64,000 nt of DNA from Streptomyces lavendofoliae (GCF_014649735.1 NZ_BMTP01000007.1:1-64000); one strand, 5' to 3'. Shown: positions 17,682 through 27,139, counted from the stretch's first letter. Made by a program: numbers and translations. The notes: generated by a model from the sequence alone, not told the origin.

Positions 17682-18971
17682 GTGTCCCGCATACGGTCGC
17701 GTACGACGCTGGTCGCCGCTCTCGCCGCGCTGGCGGCACCCCTTGCCCCCGCCCACGCGGCGCCGCCGCCCCTACAGCCCCCCTCCGTACGGCCGGCGGC
17801 TGTACAGCCCCCCGCCGCCCGGCCCGCCGCCGCGCGAGCCACCGTCGAGGAGGCCCGCCTCGACCGGGCCGTGCCGCGCGAGATCCTCGCCCGCAGCGGG
17901 TTCGACGCGGTGGCGCCCGGCTTCGCGGCCGCGCTGGAGGACGCGGGGTCGTACGCGGCGGCCGAACACGCCGTCGCGCGGCACGGCTCGCGGCTCTGGC
18001 AGCGGGCGGTGGACCGGGTGCGGGGGCGGGGCCCGGCGGGCGGCGATCTCGCCCGGGACGACGACCGGCCGCTGTACTGGGCGCGGTTGGCGATGACGCG
18101 GGAACTGCGGTCCTGGGTGCCCGGATTCGCACTGCCGGCGGAGGCGCGCGAGCGGCTGCTGGACCGGCTGGAGACCTCCTCGCGCGGCCAGGACACCATC
18201 CGCTACCCGGCCGGCAAGGGCGTCAGGCGGGTGTTGGTGACCGGGTTCGACCCCTTCACGCTGGACCGGGACGTCCGGATCAGCAACCCGTCGGGAGCGG
18301 CGGCCCTCGCGCTGGACGGGACACTGATCCGGACGGCGGACGGGCACCTGGCGCGGGTGGAGACGGCGGTGTTCCCGGTGCGCTGGGCGGACTTCGCGGA
18401 CGGCGAGGTGGAGCGCACCCTGCGGCCGCACCTGCCCCGCGTGGACGCCTTCGCCACGGTGAGCCAGGGCCGGGTCGGCCGCTTCGACGTCGAGCGCCAC
18501 AACGGTGCCTGGCGCGGCGGGTTCGGCGACAACGAGAACGTGTCGGAGACGGGTCCCGTGCCGGTCCCCGACCCGGCGTCGCAGCCGCAGTGGACGGTGA
18601 CGACCCTGCCGTACGCGAGGATCACGGCGGCGGACACGGGCCGGTTCCCGGTATACGACAACACGTCGGTGACCGAGGTGCCGGCGGGCGGCACGGCCCC
18701 GGTGGTCCGGCCCGGGGGCCCGACGCCGGGCTCGGCGGCCCGTGCGGGCGGTGGCGGGGACTACCTGTCCAACGAGATCGCGTACCGCGCCACGCTGCTG
18801 CGCGACCGGCTGGGCCTGCCGGACCTGCCGGGCGGCCACGTCCACACGCCGGTCCTCCGGTTCGGCGCGGGCAACACCGGCGAGGTGACCGACCCGGAGT
18901 TCCTGCGCGAGCGGGCGGACATCACGGCTCAGGTGCGGGCGATCGTCGCGGTGGCCGCAGCCGGGCGCTGA
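17682..18971 (+). CDS. secreted pyroglutamyl-peptidase-like protein with Cys-to-Ser change
   Basis: 429 aa from a GTG. Signal peptide of about 27 residues ending AHA, then a Pro-rich linker, a helical domain (about 60-170), and a C-terminal half with the pyroglutamyl peptidase I fold: VLVTGFDPFTLDRD, NPSGAAALAL, and the VGRFDVERHN block with the expected Glu. The catalytic loop reads GDYLSNEIAYRA where true enzymes have VCN, so the Cys is Ser363 (codon 18768-18770). The His of GGHVHTP remains. It may use Ser or be inactive. Exported, function unknown. It lies 32 bp after the TetR gene. Confidence 0.82.
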   Translation: MSRIRSRTTLVAALAALAAPLAPAHAAPPPLQPPSVRPAAVQPPAARPAAARATVEEARLDRAVPREILARSGFDAVAPGFAAALEDAGSYAAAEHAVARHGSRLWQRAVDRVRGRGPAGGDLARDDDRPLYWARLAMTRELRSWVPGFALPAEARERLLDRLETSSRGQDTIRYPAGKGVRRVLVTGFDPFTLDRDVRISNPSGAAALALDGTLIRTADGHLARVETAVFPVRWADFADGEVERTLRPHLPRVDAFATVSQGRVGRFDVERHNGAWRGGFGDNENVSETGPVPVPDPASQPQWTVTTLPYARITAADTGRFPVYDNTSVTEVPAGGTAPVVRPGGPTPGSAARAGGGGDYLSNEIAYRATLLRDRLGLPDLPGGHVHTPVLRFGAGNTGEVTDPEFLRERADITAQVRAIVAVAAAGR

Positions 18972-18973
18972 CG

Positions 18974-19732
18974 TCAGCGGACGGCGGCCAGGACGTGGCT
19001 GTGGCCGTACTGCCACACCACCCCGACGTGGTCGAACCCCGCCTCGCGCAGCAGGTCCAGGTGGCTGGAGACGGTCAGGTCGTTGCCCTCGCAGCGGGGG
19101 TGCCGGTGGCTGCCGAGCCGGCCGATGAAGCGCGCCAGTTCGGGGTCGGAGGCGGCGCCCGACCACCAGGACTCCCAGTCGTCGTGAGTGAGGGTCAGGT
19201 GCCGCTCCGCGTGGCGGCGGCCGATGTCGACGGCCAGCTCGGAGACCTTCGGGGAGTCCGGGCCGATGTGGTCGCCGTTGACGAGGACGCCGCCCGGCCG
19301 CAGGCACCCGGCCAGCTCCCGGTAGACCCGGCCCAGCGTGCGGTGGTCCAGGTAGTGCAGGGCCGTCGTGGACACGGCCGCGTCCACCGGGCGGTCCAGG
19401 GCCAGCGCGTCGAGCCAGCCCGGCTCGCCGATCATCGCCTCGACGTGGCGGACGGCGGGGCCGTAGTACGTGCTGCCCAGCTCCAGCAGGAGCGGGTCGC
19501 CGTCGACGGCGAGCACCTCCGCGTCCGGCAGCCGGCCGGCCAGCCGCGCCGCCAGGGAGCCCGGCCCGCTGCCGAGGTCCAGGACGAGCGGCGGCCCGGT
19601 CCGGCCCCGCGTCACATGCTCGACCACGTCCGCGATGACGGTGAAGCTCTCCTCGCGGTCGACCGCGTACCGCTGCTGCTGGACCTCCCAGCGCTCCACC
19701 CACCGCGCGGCCGTCACCGCGTTCACACCCAT
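18974..19732 (-). CDS. class I SAM-dependent methyltransferase
   Basis: 252 aa from the ATG at 19732. Motif I is VLDLGSGPGSLAARLA (about residues 45-60), followed by the acidic loop AEVLAVDGDPLLLELG and the post-motif STTALHYLD. This is the Methyltransf_25/trans-aconitate-methyltransferase type; the substrate cannot be read from sequence. It ends 3 bp from the convergent peptidase-like gene. It is 47 bp downstream of the aminotransferase and on the same strand, so it could be the last gene of the PLP operon or have its own promoter. Confidence 0.88.
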   Translation of the reverse strand: MGVNAVTAARWVERWEVQQQRYAVDREESFTVIADVVEHVTRGRTGPPLVLDLGSGPGSLAARLAGRLPDAEVLAVDGDPLLLELGSTYYGPAVRHVEAMIGEPGWLDALALDRPVDAAVSTTALHYLDHRTLGRVYRELAGCLRPGGVLVNGDHIGPDSPKVSELAVDIGRRHAERHLTLTHDDWESWWSGAASDPELARFIGRLGSHRHPRCEGNDLTVSSHLDLLREAGFDHVGVVWQYGHSHVLAAVR

Positions 19733-19773
19733 AGCCGCCCGTGTCCCTCCGCACCTCGCGACCCTGCTGCTAT

Positions 19774-19788
19774 TGAAAATCATTGCAG
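19774..19788 (-). promoter_or_regulatory. possible Zur/Fur-type half box
   Basis: The minus strand carries ATGATTTTCA, one exact half of the streptomycete Zur consensus (TGAAAATGATTTTCA), 41 bp upstream of the methyltransferase start and overlapping the aminotransferase stop. The other half is poorly matched (11 of 15 overall). Suggestive only. Confidence 0.3.
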
Positions 19789-20982
19789 ACTGGCGAGCGC
19801 GGTGAGCAGTCTTTCCATCTCCTCGGGGGTGTTGTGGACGTGCAGGCTCACCCGTACCGAGCCGTCCCTCCTGTCCCGCCCGGCCTGGCAGTGGCCGTCG
19901 GACCGCACCATGAACCCGTGGTCGAACAGGATGAACCCCAGGTCATGGGCGTCGATCGCCCGGTGTCGGAAGGTCACCAGGCTGCGGCGCCGCTGCACCG
20001 GCGAGCCGGCCGCCAGACTGGTGCGGCAGCCGAGGACCTCGTAGGTGTCCGCCATCGCGTCCAGCCCGTCGGTGAGCAGGGCGGCGAGGGCCACGGTCCA
20101 GCGCTCGATCCGGTCGGTGCCGGCCGCGTCCAGCCAGTCCAGCGCGGCCACCAGGCTGGCGATGCCCACGGTGTTCGGCGTGCCCCGCCACCCGCCCGGC
20201 CGGAACTCCGGCCCCCGCCGCTGCCGCGCCCAGACCGCCCCGGTACCCGGCAGCGCGAGCGCCTTGTGCCCGGAGAACACCACGAAGTCCACGTCCGCGT
20301 CGTCCACGGCCACCGGCAGGTGCCCCACGCTCTGGGCGGCGTCCAGGCAGATCGGGACGTCCGGCCCGACCACCCGGCGCAGGCGGTGGACGTTCATGTC
20401 GGCGCCGTACACATGGTGCACGTGCGTCGCCGCGACGAAGCGGGTGCGCGGGCCCACGGCCCGGGCGAGCTCCGCGACGTCGTAGTCACCGGAGGCCGCC
20501 TGGTACGGCAGCTCCCGGACCCGGACGCCGACGCCCTGGCGGGCCAGCAGGTCCCGCGCCTCCAGCCACGGTGACAGGTTCGCCTGGTGGTCCCGGTGCG
20601 GGACGACGATCTCGTCCCCGTCGGCCAGCAGCGTGGGCAGCCAGTCCCGTGCGACGGTGCGCAGCCCCTCGGTCGTCCCGCTGGTGAAGTGGACGGACGA
20701 CCGCTCCGGGGCCGGGTCGCCGAGGAACCGCTTGACCCGCTCACGGGCGTCCTCCACCAGCGCCGTCGTGGAGTTGGCCCAGGGGTAGGAGCCGCGCCCG
20801 GCGTTGGCGTTGGAGGTGGTGAGGTAGTGCTGGACGGCGTCCAGGACCGCCCGGGGCTTCTGCGCGGTGGCCGCGCTGTCCAGGTACACCAGGCCGGGGT
20901 GGGCCACGACGATGGGGAACTGGGCGCGCAGCTCCCGCTGCCAGGCTCCCAGCTCCTCGATGTCGGCGCCGAAGCCGGTCAC
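19780..20982 (-). CDS. class V aminotransferase, SufS/CsdA-like cysteine desulfurase
   Basis: 400 aa, PLP fold type I. VYLDSAATAQKP at the N-terminus and the PLP lysine in FSGHKALALPGTGAVW are as in SufS. The C-terminal loop VRSDGHCQAG holds a cysteine at the position used by SufS/CsdA to take up sulfur, so cysteine desulfurase activity is plausible; selenocysteine-lyase or epimerase-like chemistry is the alternative. Its GTG directly follows the stop of the cysteine-synthase-like gene (TGA then GTG). No SufE or Fe-S cluster genes are nearby, so it is unlikely to serve general Fe-S assembly. Confidence 0.88.
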   Translation of the reverse strand: MTGFGADIEELGAWQRELRAQFPIVVAHPGLVYLDSAATAQKPRAVLDAVQHYLTTSNANAGRGSYPWANSTTALVEDARERVKRFLGDPAPERSSVHFTSGTTEGLRTVARDWLPTLLADGDEIVVPHRDHQANLSPWLEARDLLARQGVGVRVRELPYQAASGDYDVAELARAVGPRTRFVAATHVHHVYGADMNVHRLRRVVGPDVPICLDAAQSVGHLPVAVDDADVDFVVFSGHKALALPGTGAVWARQRRGPEFRPGGWRGTPNTVGIASLVAALDWLDAAGTDRIERWTVALAALLTDGLDAMADTYEVLGCRTSLAAGSPVQRRRSLVTFRHRAIDAHDLGFILFDHGFMVRSDGHCQAGRDRRDGSVRVSLHVHNTPEEMERLLTALASLQ

Positions 20983-22314
20983 TCAGTCACGCACCAGCGG
21001 CGCGCCCGCGTCCCGCCAGGCCACGATGCCCCCGGCCAGGCTGCGCGCGTCGGGGTGGCCCATACGGGTCAGCAGGGCGGCGTACCGGGCCGACCTCTCC
21101 CCCACCGGGCAGGCGAGCAGCACCGGCCTGCGCCTGCCGAAGGGCAGGCCGCCGCGCAGCATCTCGTCGAACAGCTCGTCCACGATGTTCAGCGAGCCGT
21201 CGATGTGCAGCGCGGCGTACGCGAACGGGCCGCGCAGGTCGATCACCAGCGGGTCCTCCTCGGCGATCCACTTCCGCGCGTCGGCGACGTCGATGACGGT
21301 GGCCGTGCGGGCCTCCGTGTCGGTCAGCGTGGCCACGGAGTTCTTCGCCGGCGCGTGCCCCAGCAGCTCGGGGCGGCGCTGCCGGACGTAGCCGAGATAG
21401 CTCTCCACCCGGTCGCAGACGATGAAGACCGCCGTCCGGCGTTCCGCCGGCTCCTCGCCGAGAGCGTCCTCCACGGCCCGCAGGTGGCGTACGGCCCCCT
21501 GGTAGGCGGCCCCGCCGGTCGGCCCGGCGAGCAGGCCGCAGCGGCGCAGGAGGGTGACCATGCCGTCGATGGCGTCGTCGGCGCCGACGGTCTCGATGGT
21601 GTCGTACGTGGCCGGGTCGAACAGGCCGACCTGCTGCACCTCGTCGGCGTTGCGGATGCCGGGGATGAAGTCCGCCTTCTCGCCGACGAGTCCGACGACC
21701 CGCACCGCCGGGTCGTGGACGCGCAGCGCCCGGGCGACGCCGGTGGACGATCCCGCGGTGCCCACGCAGGCGATGAACCAGTCCGGGGCACGGCCGTCGA
21801 GGTCCGCGACGATCTCGGGGCCGGTGCCGGTGGCGTGCGCCTCGGTGTTGCGGGCGTTGAAGTACTGGTCGGTGTGGAAGTGGGCGCTGCCGGGCCGGTT
21901 GAGCCGCTGGTGGAAGAGCGTCAGCGGGTCGTCGGTGTCGGTCGGGTCGAGGCACTCGGACTGCCCCGGCAGCTCCTCGATCTCGGCGCCCAGCAGCAGC
22001 AGGAGGTCCTTGATCTCCGGGATGCGCATCCGGTTGGTGACGCTCTTGAACGGCAGGCCGTGCAGGCCGGCGATCAGGGCGAGGGCCTTGGCGGTGTTGC
22101 CGCTGGACAGTTCGACGACCGTCTCGCCGCGCTCCCTGGCGGCGGCCAGGCCGTCGCGGGCCATGTTCCACGCGGCCCGGTCCTTGAGGGAGCCGAAGGG
22201 GTTGAGCATCTCCAGCTTGGCGTAGAGGTCGATGGTGCGCAGACCGTGGACCTCGGGGTCGATGCGCACCAGCGGGGTGTTGCCGATGGCGTCGGTGATG
22301 CTGTCGTACCTCAT
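20983..22314 (-). CDS. cysteine-synthase-like PLP enzyme fused to a rhodanese domain
   Basis: 443 aa. Residues 1 to about 320 are a fold type II PLP enzyme: Schiff-base Lys44 in PFGSLKDRAA, substrate loop SSGNT (70-74) and phosphate loop GTAGSSTG. Residues about 330-443 are a rhodanese domain with an intact loop CPVGERS (Cys402). Cysteine synthases and SbnA-like enzymes make an aminoacrylate and add a nucleophile; the fused rhodanese suggests that nucleophile is a carried sulfur. The ATG overlaps the stop of the Y4yA-like gene (ATGA) and the desulfurase-like gene follows with no gap. Confidence 0.9.
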   Translation of the reverse strand: MRYDSITDAIGNTPLVRIDPEVHGLRTIDLYAKLEMLNPFGSLKDRAAWNMARDGLAAARERGETVVELSSGNTAKALALIAGLHGLPFKSVTNRMRIPEIKDLLLLLGAEIEELPGQSECLDPTDTDDPLTLFHQRLNRPGSAHFHTDQYFNARNTEAHATGTGPEIVADLDGRAPDWFIACVGTAGSSTGVARALRVHDPAVRVVGLVGEKADFIPGIRNADEVQQVGLFDPATYDTIETVGADDAIDGMVTLLRRCGLLAGPTGGAAYQGAVRHLRAVEDALGEEPAERRTAVFIVCDRVESYLGYVRQRRPELLGHAPAKNSVATLTDTEARTATVIDVADARKWIAEEDPLVIDLRGPFAYAALHIDGSLNIVDELFDEMLRGGLPFGRRRPVLLACPVGERSARYAALLTRMGHPDARSLAGGIVAWRDAGAPLVRD

Positions 22315-23936
22315 GTGCGCGGTCCCCCCGGACGTGTGATCGGCCAGTACTGCTCGTCGAGGCACCAGTGCCAGGACTCCCCCTCCCGGTGGACGGCGAC
22401 CTTGCGGGCGACGGGCTGCCGCTGGGCGTGGGTGGCGCCGAAGTCCATGCAGTAGCCGGCGGTGTTGGGGAAGGCGAGCAGGTCGCCGGGGCGGGGCAGC
22501 CGGGGCAGGTGGACGGTGCGGCGGGTGATCAGGTCGGACTCCAGGCACAGGTTGCCCATGAGGTGGACGGCGGCGGGCCGCCCGGTCGCGGTGGTGGGGG
22601 TGGCGTCGCGGGGCAGGACGACGGGGTCCACGAGGACGCCGTGGTCCTCCAGGCCGGCGTCACCGGCGTTCATCGCCAGGCGCACCAGGTGCTCGCCCCG
22701 GTCCGCCGCGCGTACGTCCAGCACCCTGCCGAGGGTGAGCCCGCACTGGTCGGTGAGCGCCCTGCCGGGTTCGGCGTACAGCTCGTGCAGGCCCTCCAGC
22801 AGGAGGGTGCCGAGCGGCCGGCCGCCGAGGGTGGGGGCGGGGCGGGACAGCAGTTCGTCGAGGTATCCGGCGCCGGCGAGGTGGCGGTGGGCCGGGTACA
22901 GGCCGAGGGCGCCCTTGAGGGTGCCGTTCTCCATCCGCAGGCCGTAGCCGTGGCCGTCCCAGGTCATGGGCGGGCGGCGGCCCATGACGGCCTGGGTGAG
23001 GGCGGTGGTGTAGCGGTCCCACTGCCCGGCGTGCGCCAGGTACGAGATGCCGAACCCGCCGCCGACGTCGACGGCGCGCGGGGAGAAGTCGCGCGCCCGC
23101 AGCTCCTCCATCGCGTGCAGGCAGCCTTCGAGCGCCGCCGCCTTCTCGTCGAGGCTCGTGGTGTCGAGGTGGTAGCCGACGCCGGTCGGCTCCACCGCGT
23201 CCCGGTGCCGGTCCACGGTGTCGAGCAGGTCCTTCAGCGAGCGCGCGGGGGTGCCGAAGCGGCTGCGGCGCGACAGCACGGTGGTGCCGGAGGTGTCGAA
23301 GCCGGAGAGCCGCAGCACCACGCGCAGGCGCGGCAGGCCGTACGCGCGGACGAGCCGGGCGGCCTGCTCCACCTCGGCGGGCCCGTCGGCGTTGACGACG
23401 GCGCCGGCACGGGCCGCCAACCACAGGAACTCCGGGTCCTTGGGCCCGGTCGTCATGATCCGGTCGCCCGTCCAGCCGGACGCCAGGGCGTGCTGCAGCT
23501 CGCCGAGCGACGCCGCGTCGAGGCCGGCGTCCGTGGTGACCAGCCGCCGCACCAGGGCGCTGGAGCGGTTGGCCTTGTGCGCGTAGAAGATCCGGCCGGT
23601 GAGCCGGTGGCGGCGGAAGACGGCGCGGAAGCGTTCGGCGTTCTCCGCGATCTGATCCGGCAGCACCACGTTCAGGGGCGAGCCCAGTGCGTCGACCAGC
23701 GCGTGGAGGAGCGTGCCGCCCTCCTCCAGGAGGGCGGCCGGCCGCTGTTCGAGGCGCGGTTCCAGGTGCAACGGCTCTCCGGCCGCGCCCGCGACATCCG
23801 TGCCTGCCGGGTCCCTCCCCGGCGTGTCCGCGCCCTCCGGGCCCGCGCCGACCGGGCCGGTGCCCGGCATGTCGGCGCCCGCCGCGTTCGTGCCCGCCGT
23901 GTTCGTGCCTGCCGTGTTCGTCCCAGCCGTGCTCAT
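22311..23936 (-). CDS. Y4yA-family PLP enzyme (decarboxylase-like, fold type III)
   Basis: About 541 aa. After a low-complexity head of some 60 residues comes an alanine-racemase/DAP-decarboxylase-like barrel: the PLP lysine is in IFYAHKANRSSAL, followed by DAASLGELQHAL and the GGGFG phosphate loop (VDVGGGFGISYL). The C-terminal beta domain contains EPGRALTDQCG and NTAGYCMDFGA. It groups with Y4yA of Rhizobium NGR234 rather than LysA. The start at 23936 is chosen for its GGGAGGAAC ribosome binding site; a TTG at 23999 is an alternative. It likely decarboxylates or rearranges a diamino- or thio-amino acid. Confidence 0.87.
   Translation of the reverse strand: MSTAGTNTAGTNTAGTNAAGADMPGTGPVGAGPEGADTPGRDPAGTDVAGAAGEPLHLEPRLEQRPAALLEEGGTLLHALVDALGSPLNVVLPDQIAENAERFRAVFRRHRLTGRIFYAHKANRSSALVRRLVTTDAGLDAASLGELQHALASGWTGDRIMTTGPKDPEFLWLAARAGAVVNADGPAEVEQAARLVRAYGLPRLRVVLRLSGFDTSGTTVLSRRSRFGTPARSLKDLLDTVDRHRDAVEPTGVGYHLDTTSLDEKAAALEGCLHAMEELRARDFSPRAVDVGGGFGISYLAHAGQWDRYTTALTQAVMGRRPPMTWDGHGYGLRMENGTLKGALGLYPAHRHLAGAGYLDELLSRPAPTLGGRPLGTLLLEGLHELYAEPGRALTDQCGLTLGRVLDVRAADRGEHLVRLAMNAGDAGLEDHGVLVDPVVLPRDATPTTATGRPAAVHLMGNLCLESDLITRRTVHLPRLPRPGDLLAFPNTAGYCMDFGATHAQRQPVARKVAVHREGESWHWCLDEQYWPITRPGGPRT
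23745..23936 (-). repeat. low-complexity coding repeat at the head of the Y4yA-like gene
   Basis: Degenerate tandem units encode repeats such as AGTNTAGTNTAGTNAAGAD, then further Gly/Ala/Pro/Asp variants, before the conserved enzyme starts. The N-terminal head is therefore expandable and probably disordered. Confidence 0.7.
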
Positions 23937-24058
23937 CCCAGCTGTTCCTCCCGCGAGGAATACCGACCGGCCCGTCGTCGTCCCGCTCTTTATGCCCAAC
24001 TTTCCACGGCGGGATGGCGGCGGGGAACGAGACGGCCGGATCTAGCCGTCGCGGGACG

Positions 24059-24664
24059 TCACGTCACACCCAGGGCGATCCCCAGCCCCACCAACGTGGC
24101 GCCGATGGCCCGATTGACGGCCTTCTGGGCCCGCAGCACGGCGGCACGCAGCCGGGAGTGGGAGAAGAGGAGCGCCACCAGGCCGAACCAGACGAGGTGG
24201 GCCAGTGACATGAACAGGCCATAGGCGCCCTGCTGCCAGCGGGGCGTGTCCGGGCCGACGACCTGGGTGAAGGTGGACACCACGAACAGCGTGGTCTTCG
24301 GGTTGAGCACGTTCGTCAGGAAGCCGGTGCGCAGCGCGCCCCACCGGGACAGGGTTTGCCCCGCTTCCAGGTCGACCGTCACCTCGGCGCGGGAGAAGAA
24401 CGTCCGCAGGCCGATCCACACCAGGTAGGCGGCGCCGACCAGCTTGATCGCGGCGAACAGCGCGGTGTTGGCGGCGATCAGCAGGCCCACGCCCAGCATC
24501 GTGTACGTGACGTGGACCAGGACGCCCGCCGCGACGCCCGCCGCGGAGAACAGGCCGGTCGTCCGGCCGTGCAGGCAGCTGTTGCGCACGACCATCGCGA
24601 AGTCGGCGCCCGGGCTGACGACCGCGAGGACGGTGATGACCGCGACGGCGAACAGCTCAGGCAC
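24059..24664 (-). CDS. LysE/RhtB family exporter
   Basis: 201 aa with about six hydrophobic helices. It opens with the family pattern FAVAVITVLAVVSPGADFAMVVRNS and contains NVLNPKTTLFVVSTFTQ. LysE/RhtB proteins export amino acids and derivatives through the inner membrane. The start overlaps the end of the EI24 gene by 8 bp and the gene lies 122 bp upstream of the Y4yA-like gene on the same strand. It could export the product of the PLP enzymes or a homoserine/threonine-like amino acid. Confidence 0.92.
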   Translation of the reverse strand: MPELFAVAVITVLAVVSPGADFAMVVRNSCLHGRTTGLFSAAGVAAGVLVHVTYTMLGVGLLIAANTALFAAIKLVGAAYLVWIGLRTFFSRAEVTVDLEAGQTLSRWGALRTGFLTNVLNPKTTLFVVSTFTQVVGPDTPRWQQGAYGLFMSLAHLVWFGLVALLFSHSRLRAAVLRAQKAVNRAIGATLVGLGIALGVT

Positions 24665-25511
24665 GCCGGCCCTTCGCCGCCGCGCCGCCCGCCAGGTCCG
24701 TCCCGGCAGCGCCGCCGGCCTCCGGCGGCACCTGGTCCCGCCGGGCCCCAGGCCCCTGCGGCGTCTCCCCCGCCTCCCTCGCCTCCAGATCGCGGACCAG
24801 CAGCGTCGCGCCCGCGACGGCGCCCGGCATCAGGAACACCGCGACGAACGGCACCAGGAAGGCGAGGGTCAGCGGAACACCGAAGCCCAGGGTGAGCATG
24901 CGGCGCCCGCGCAGCATCGCGAGGCGCTCCTTCAGTTCCACCCCGCGCCGCTGGAGCGCCACCGCCGTGAGCTCCTCCGCCAGGAAGAAGCCCGAGACGC
25001 AGAAGCCGACCACCGGAACGACGGTCTGGCCGACGACGGGGACGAACCCGAGGGCGAACAGCAGGATGCCGTAGCAGGCCACCCGCGCCAGCACGCGCAG
25101 GCTGTCCCGGGCGGAGATCCACAGTTCGCGCCAGAGCGGCAGCCCGGACTCGGGCACCTCGCCGCCCTCGGTCCGGTCGACCTGCTCGGACAGCGACTCG
25201 TAGAAGGGCTGGCCCACCAGCAGCGTCACGGCCGTGAAGGTGATGACCGCCAGGAACAGGCCGAAGGCGAAGAGCAGCGCGGTCAGGAAGCCCCGGAAGA
25301 CGCCCTGCCAGGGCGAGGACCAGTCGTCCGCGAAGGGCGTCGCCCACGCGGTCAGGTCGTCCGCGCCGTACGCCAGACCGGCCAGCGCGCCCGCGTACAG
25401 CACCAGGGTCACCAGGCCGGGCAGCAGCCCGAACCCGAACCACCGGCCGTGCCGGCCGACCCAGCGCTGCCCCTTCATCACATAGCCGAAGCCCACCCCG
25501 AGATCACGCAT
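24657..25511 (-). CDS. EI24 domain membrane protein (CysZ-like)
   Basis: 284 aa with four or more membrane helices (starting about residues 25, 85, 150 and 220) and an Ala/Gly-rich cytosolic tail. The domain is that of EI24/CysZ; the E. coli member CysZ is a sulfate importer. The overlapping LysE gene shows co-translation. In streptomycetes this gene is widespread, so it may be an older neighbour of the PLP cluster rather than part of it, but a sulfate uptake role would suit that cluster's apparent sulfur chemistry. Confidence 0.85.
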   Translation of the reverse strand: MRDLGVGFGYVMKGQRWVGRHGRWFGFGLLPGLVTLVLYAGALAGLAYGADDLTAWATPFADDWSSPWQGVFRGFLTALLFAFGLFLAVITFTAVTLLVGQPFYESLSEQVDRTEGGEVPESGLPLWRELWISARDSLRVLARVACYGILLFALGFVPVVGQTVVPVVGFCVSGFFLAEELTAVALQRRGVELKERLAMLRGRRMLTLGFGVPLTLAFLVPFVAVFLMPGAVAGATLLVRDLEAREAGETPQGPGARRDQVPPEAGGAAGTDLAGGAAAKGRRA

Positions 25512-25560
25512 GGGCTCACCCTATCGGGGCCCCGCCGCCGCGGCCGGGCCCCCCGGACGG

Positions 25561-25596
25561 CCGGAGGGCCGCACCCGTGCGGGTGCGGCCCTCCGG
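25561..25596 (-). terminator. hairpin terminator after the first ohr gene
   Basis: Perfect 16-bp stem (25561-25576 with 25581-25596) and a 4-nt GTGC loop, 33 bp downstream of the ohr stop on the minus strand. Confidence 0.8.
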
Positions 25597-25628
25597 CGCG
25601 TACGGACCGGTCCGTAACGGCGCGTGGA

Positions 25629-26054
25629 TCAGGCGACGTCGAGGTCGACCGTGATGTTGCCGCGGGTGGCCTTGGAGTACGGGCAGACCTGGTGGGCCTT
25701 CTCGATGAGCTCCTTGGCGGTGGCGGCGCTCACGTTCGGGATCTTCGCCGAGATCTTGACGATGATCCCGAAGCCCTCGGCGTTCTTGCCGATGCCGACC
25801 TCGGCGGTGACCGTCGAGCCGGAGATGTCGGCGCCCTCCTGGCGGGCCACGACACCGAGCGCGCCCTGGAAGCAGGCGCTGTAACCGGCGGCGAACAGCT
25901 GCTCGGGGTTGGTGCCCTCGCCGGATCCGCCCATCTCCTTGGGCGGGTTCACGACGACGTCGAGCTTGCCGTCGTTGGTGGCGACACGGCCGTCACGCCC
26001 GTTCTCGGCGGTGGCGACTGCGGTGTACAGGACGTCGGACTGCTGGATCGACAT
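25629..26054 (-). CDS. ohr: organic hydroperoxide resistance peroxidase (Ohr), copy 1
   Basis: 141 aa. Ohr/OsmC dimer that reduces organic hydroperoxides with lipoyl-type thiols. Both catalytic cysteines are present: YSACFQGALG and VCPYSKATRGNI, with PEQLFAAGYSAC as in Ohr rather than OsmC. It stands alone between a hairpin terminator and the oxidoreductase gene, with no OhrR next to it; the second Ohr at 36143 has that partner. The ATG at 26054 follows an AGGAGG ribosome binding site. Confidence 0.95.
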   Translation of the reverse strand: MSIQQSDVLYTAVATAENGRDGRVATNDGKLDVVVNPPKEMGGSGEGTNPEQLFAAGYSACFQGALGVVARQEGADISGSTVTAEVGIGKNAEGFGIIVKISAKIPNVSAATAKELIEKAHQVCPYSKATRGNITVDLDVA

Positions 26055-26119
26055 GTAGCGGTTTCCTCCTGTGTTGCGCCGCGACTCGCGCCCACGATCG
26101 CGGCGGGCTGGAGGTGAGC

Positions 26120-27139
<1,020 letters not shown>

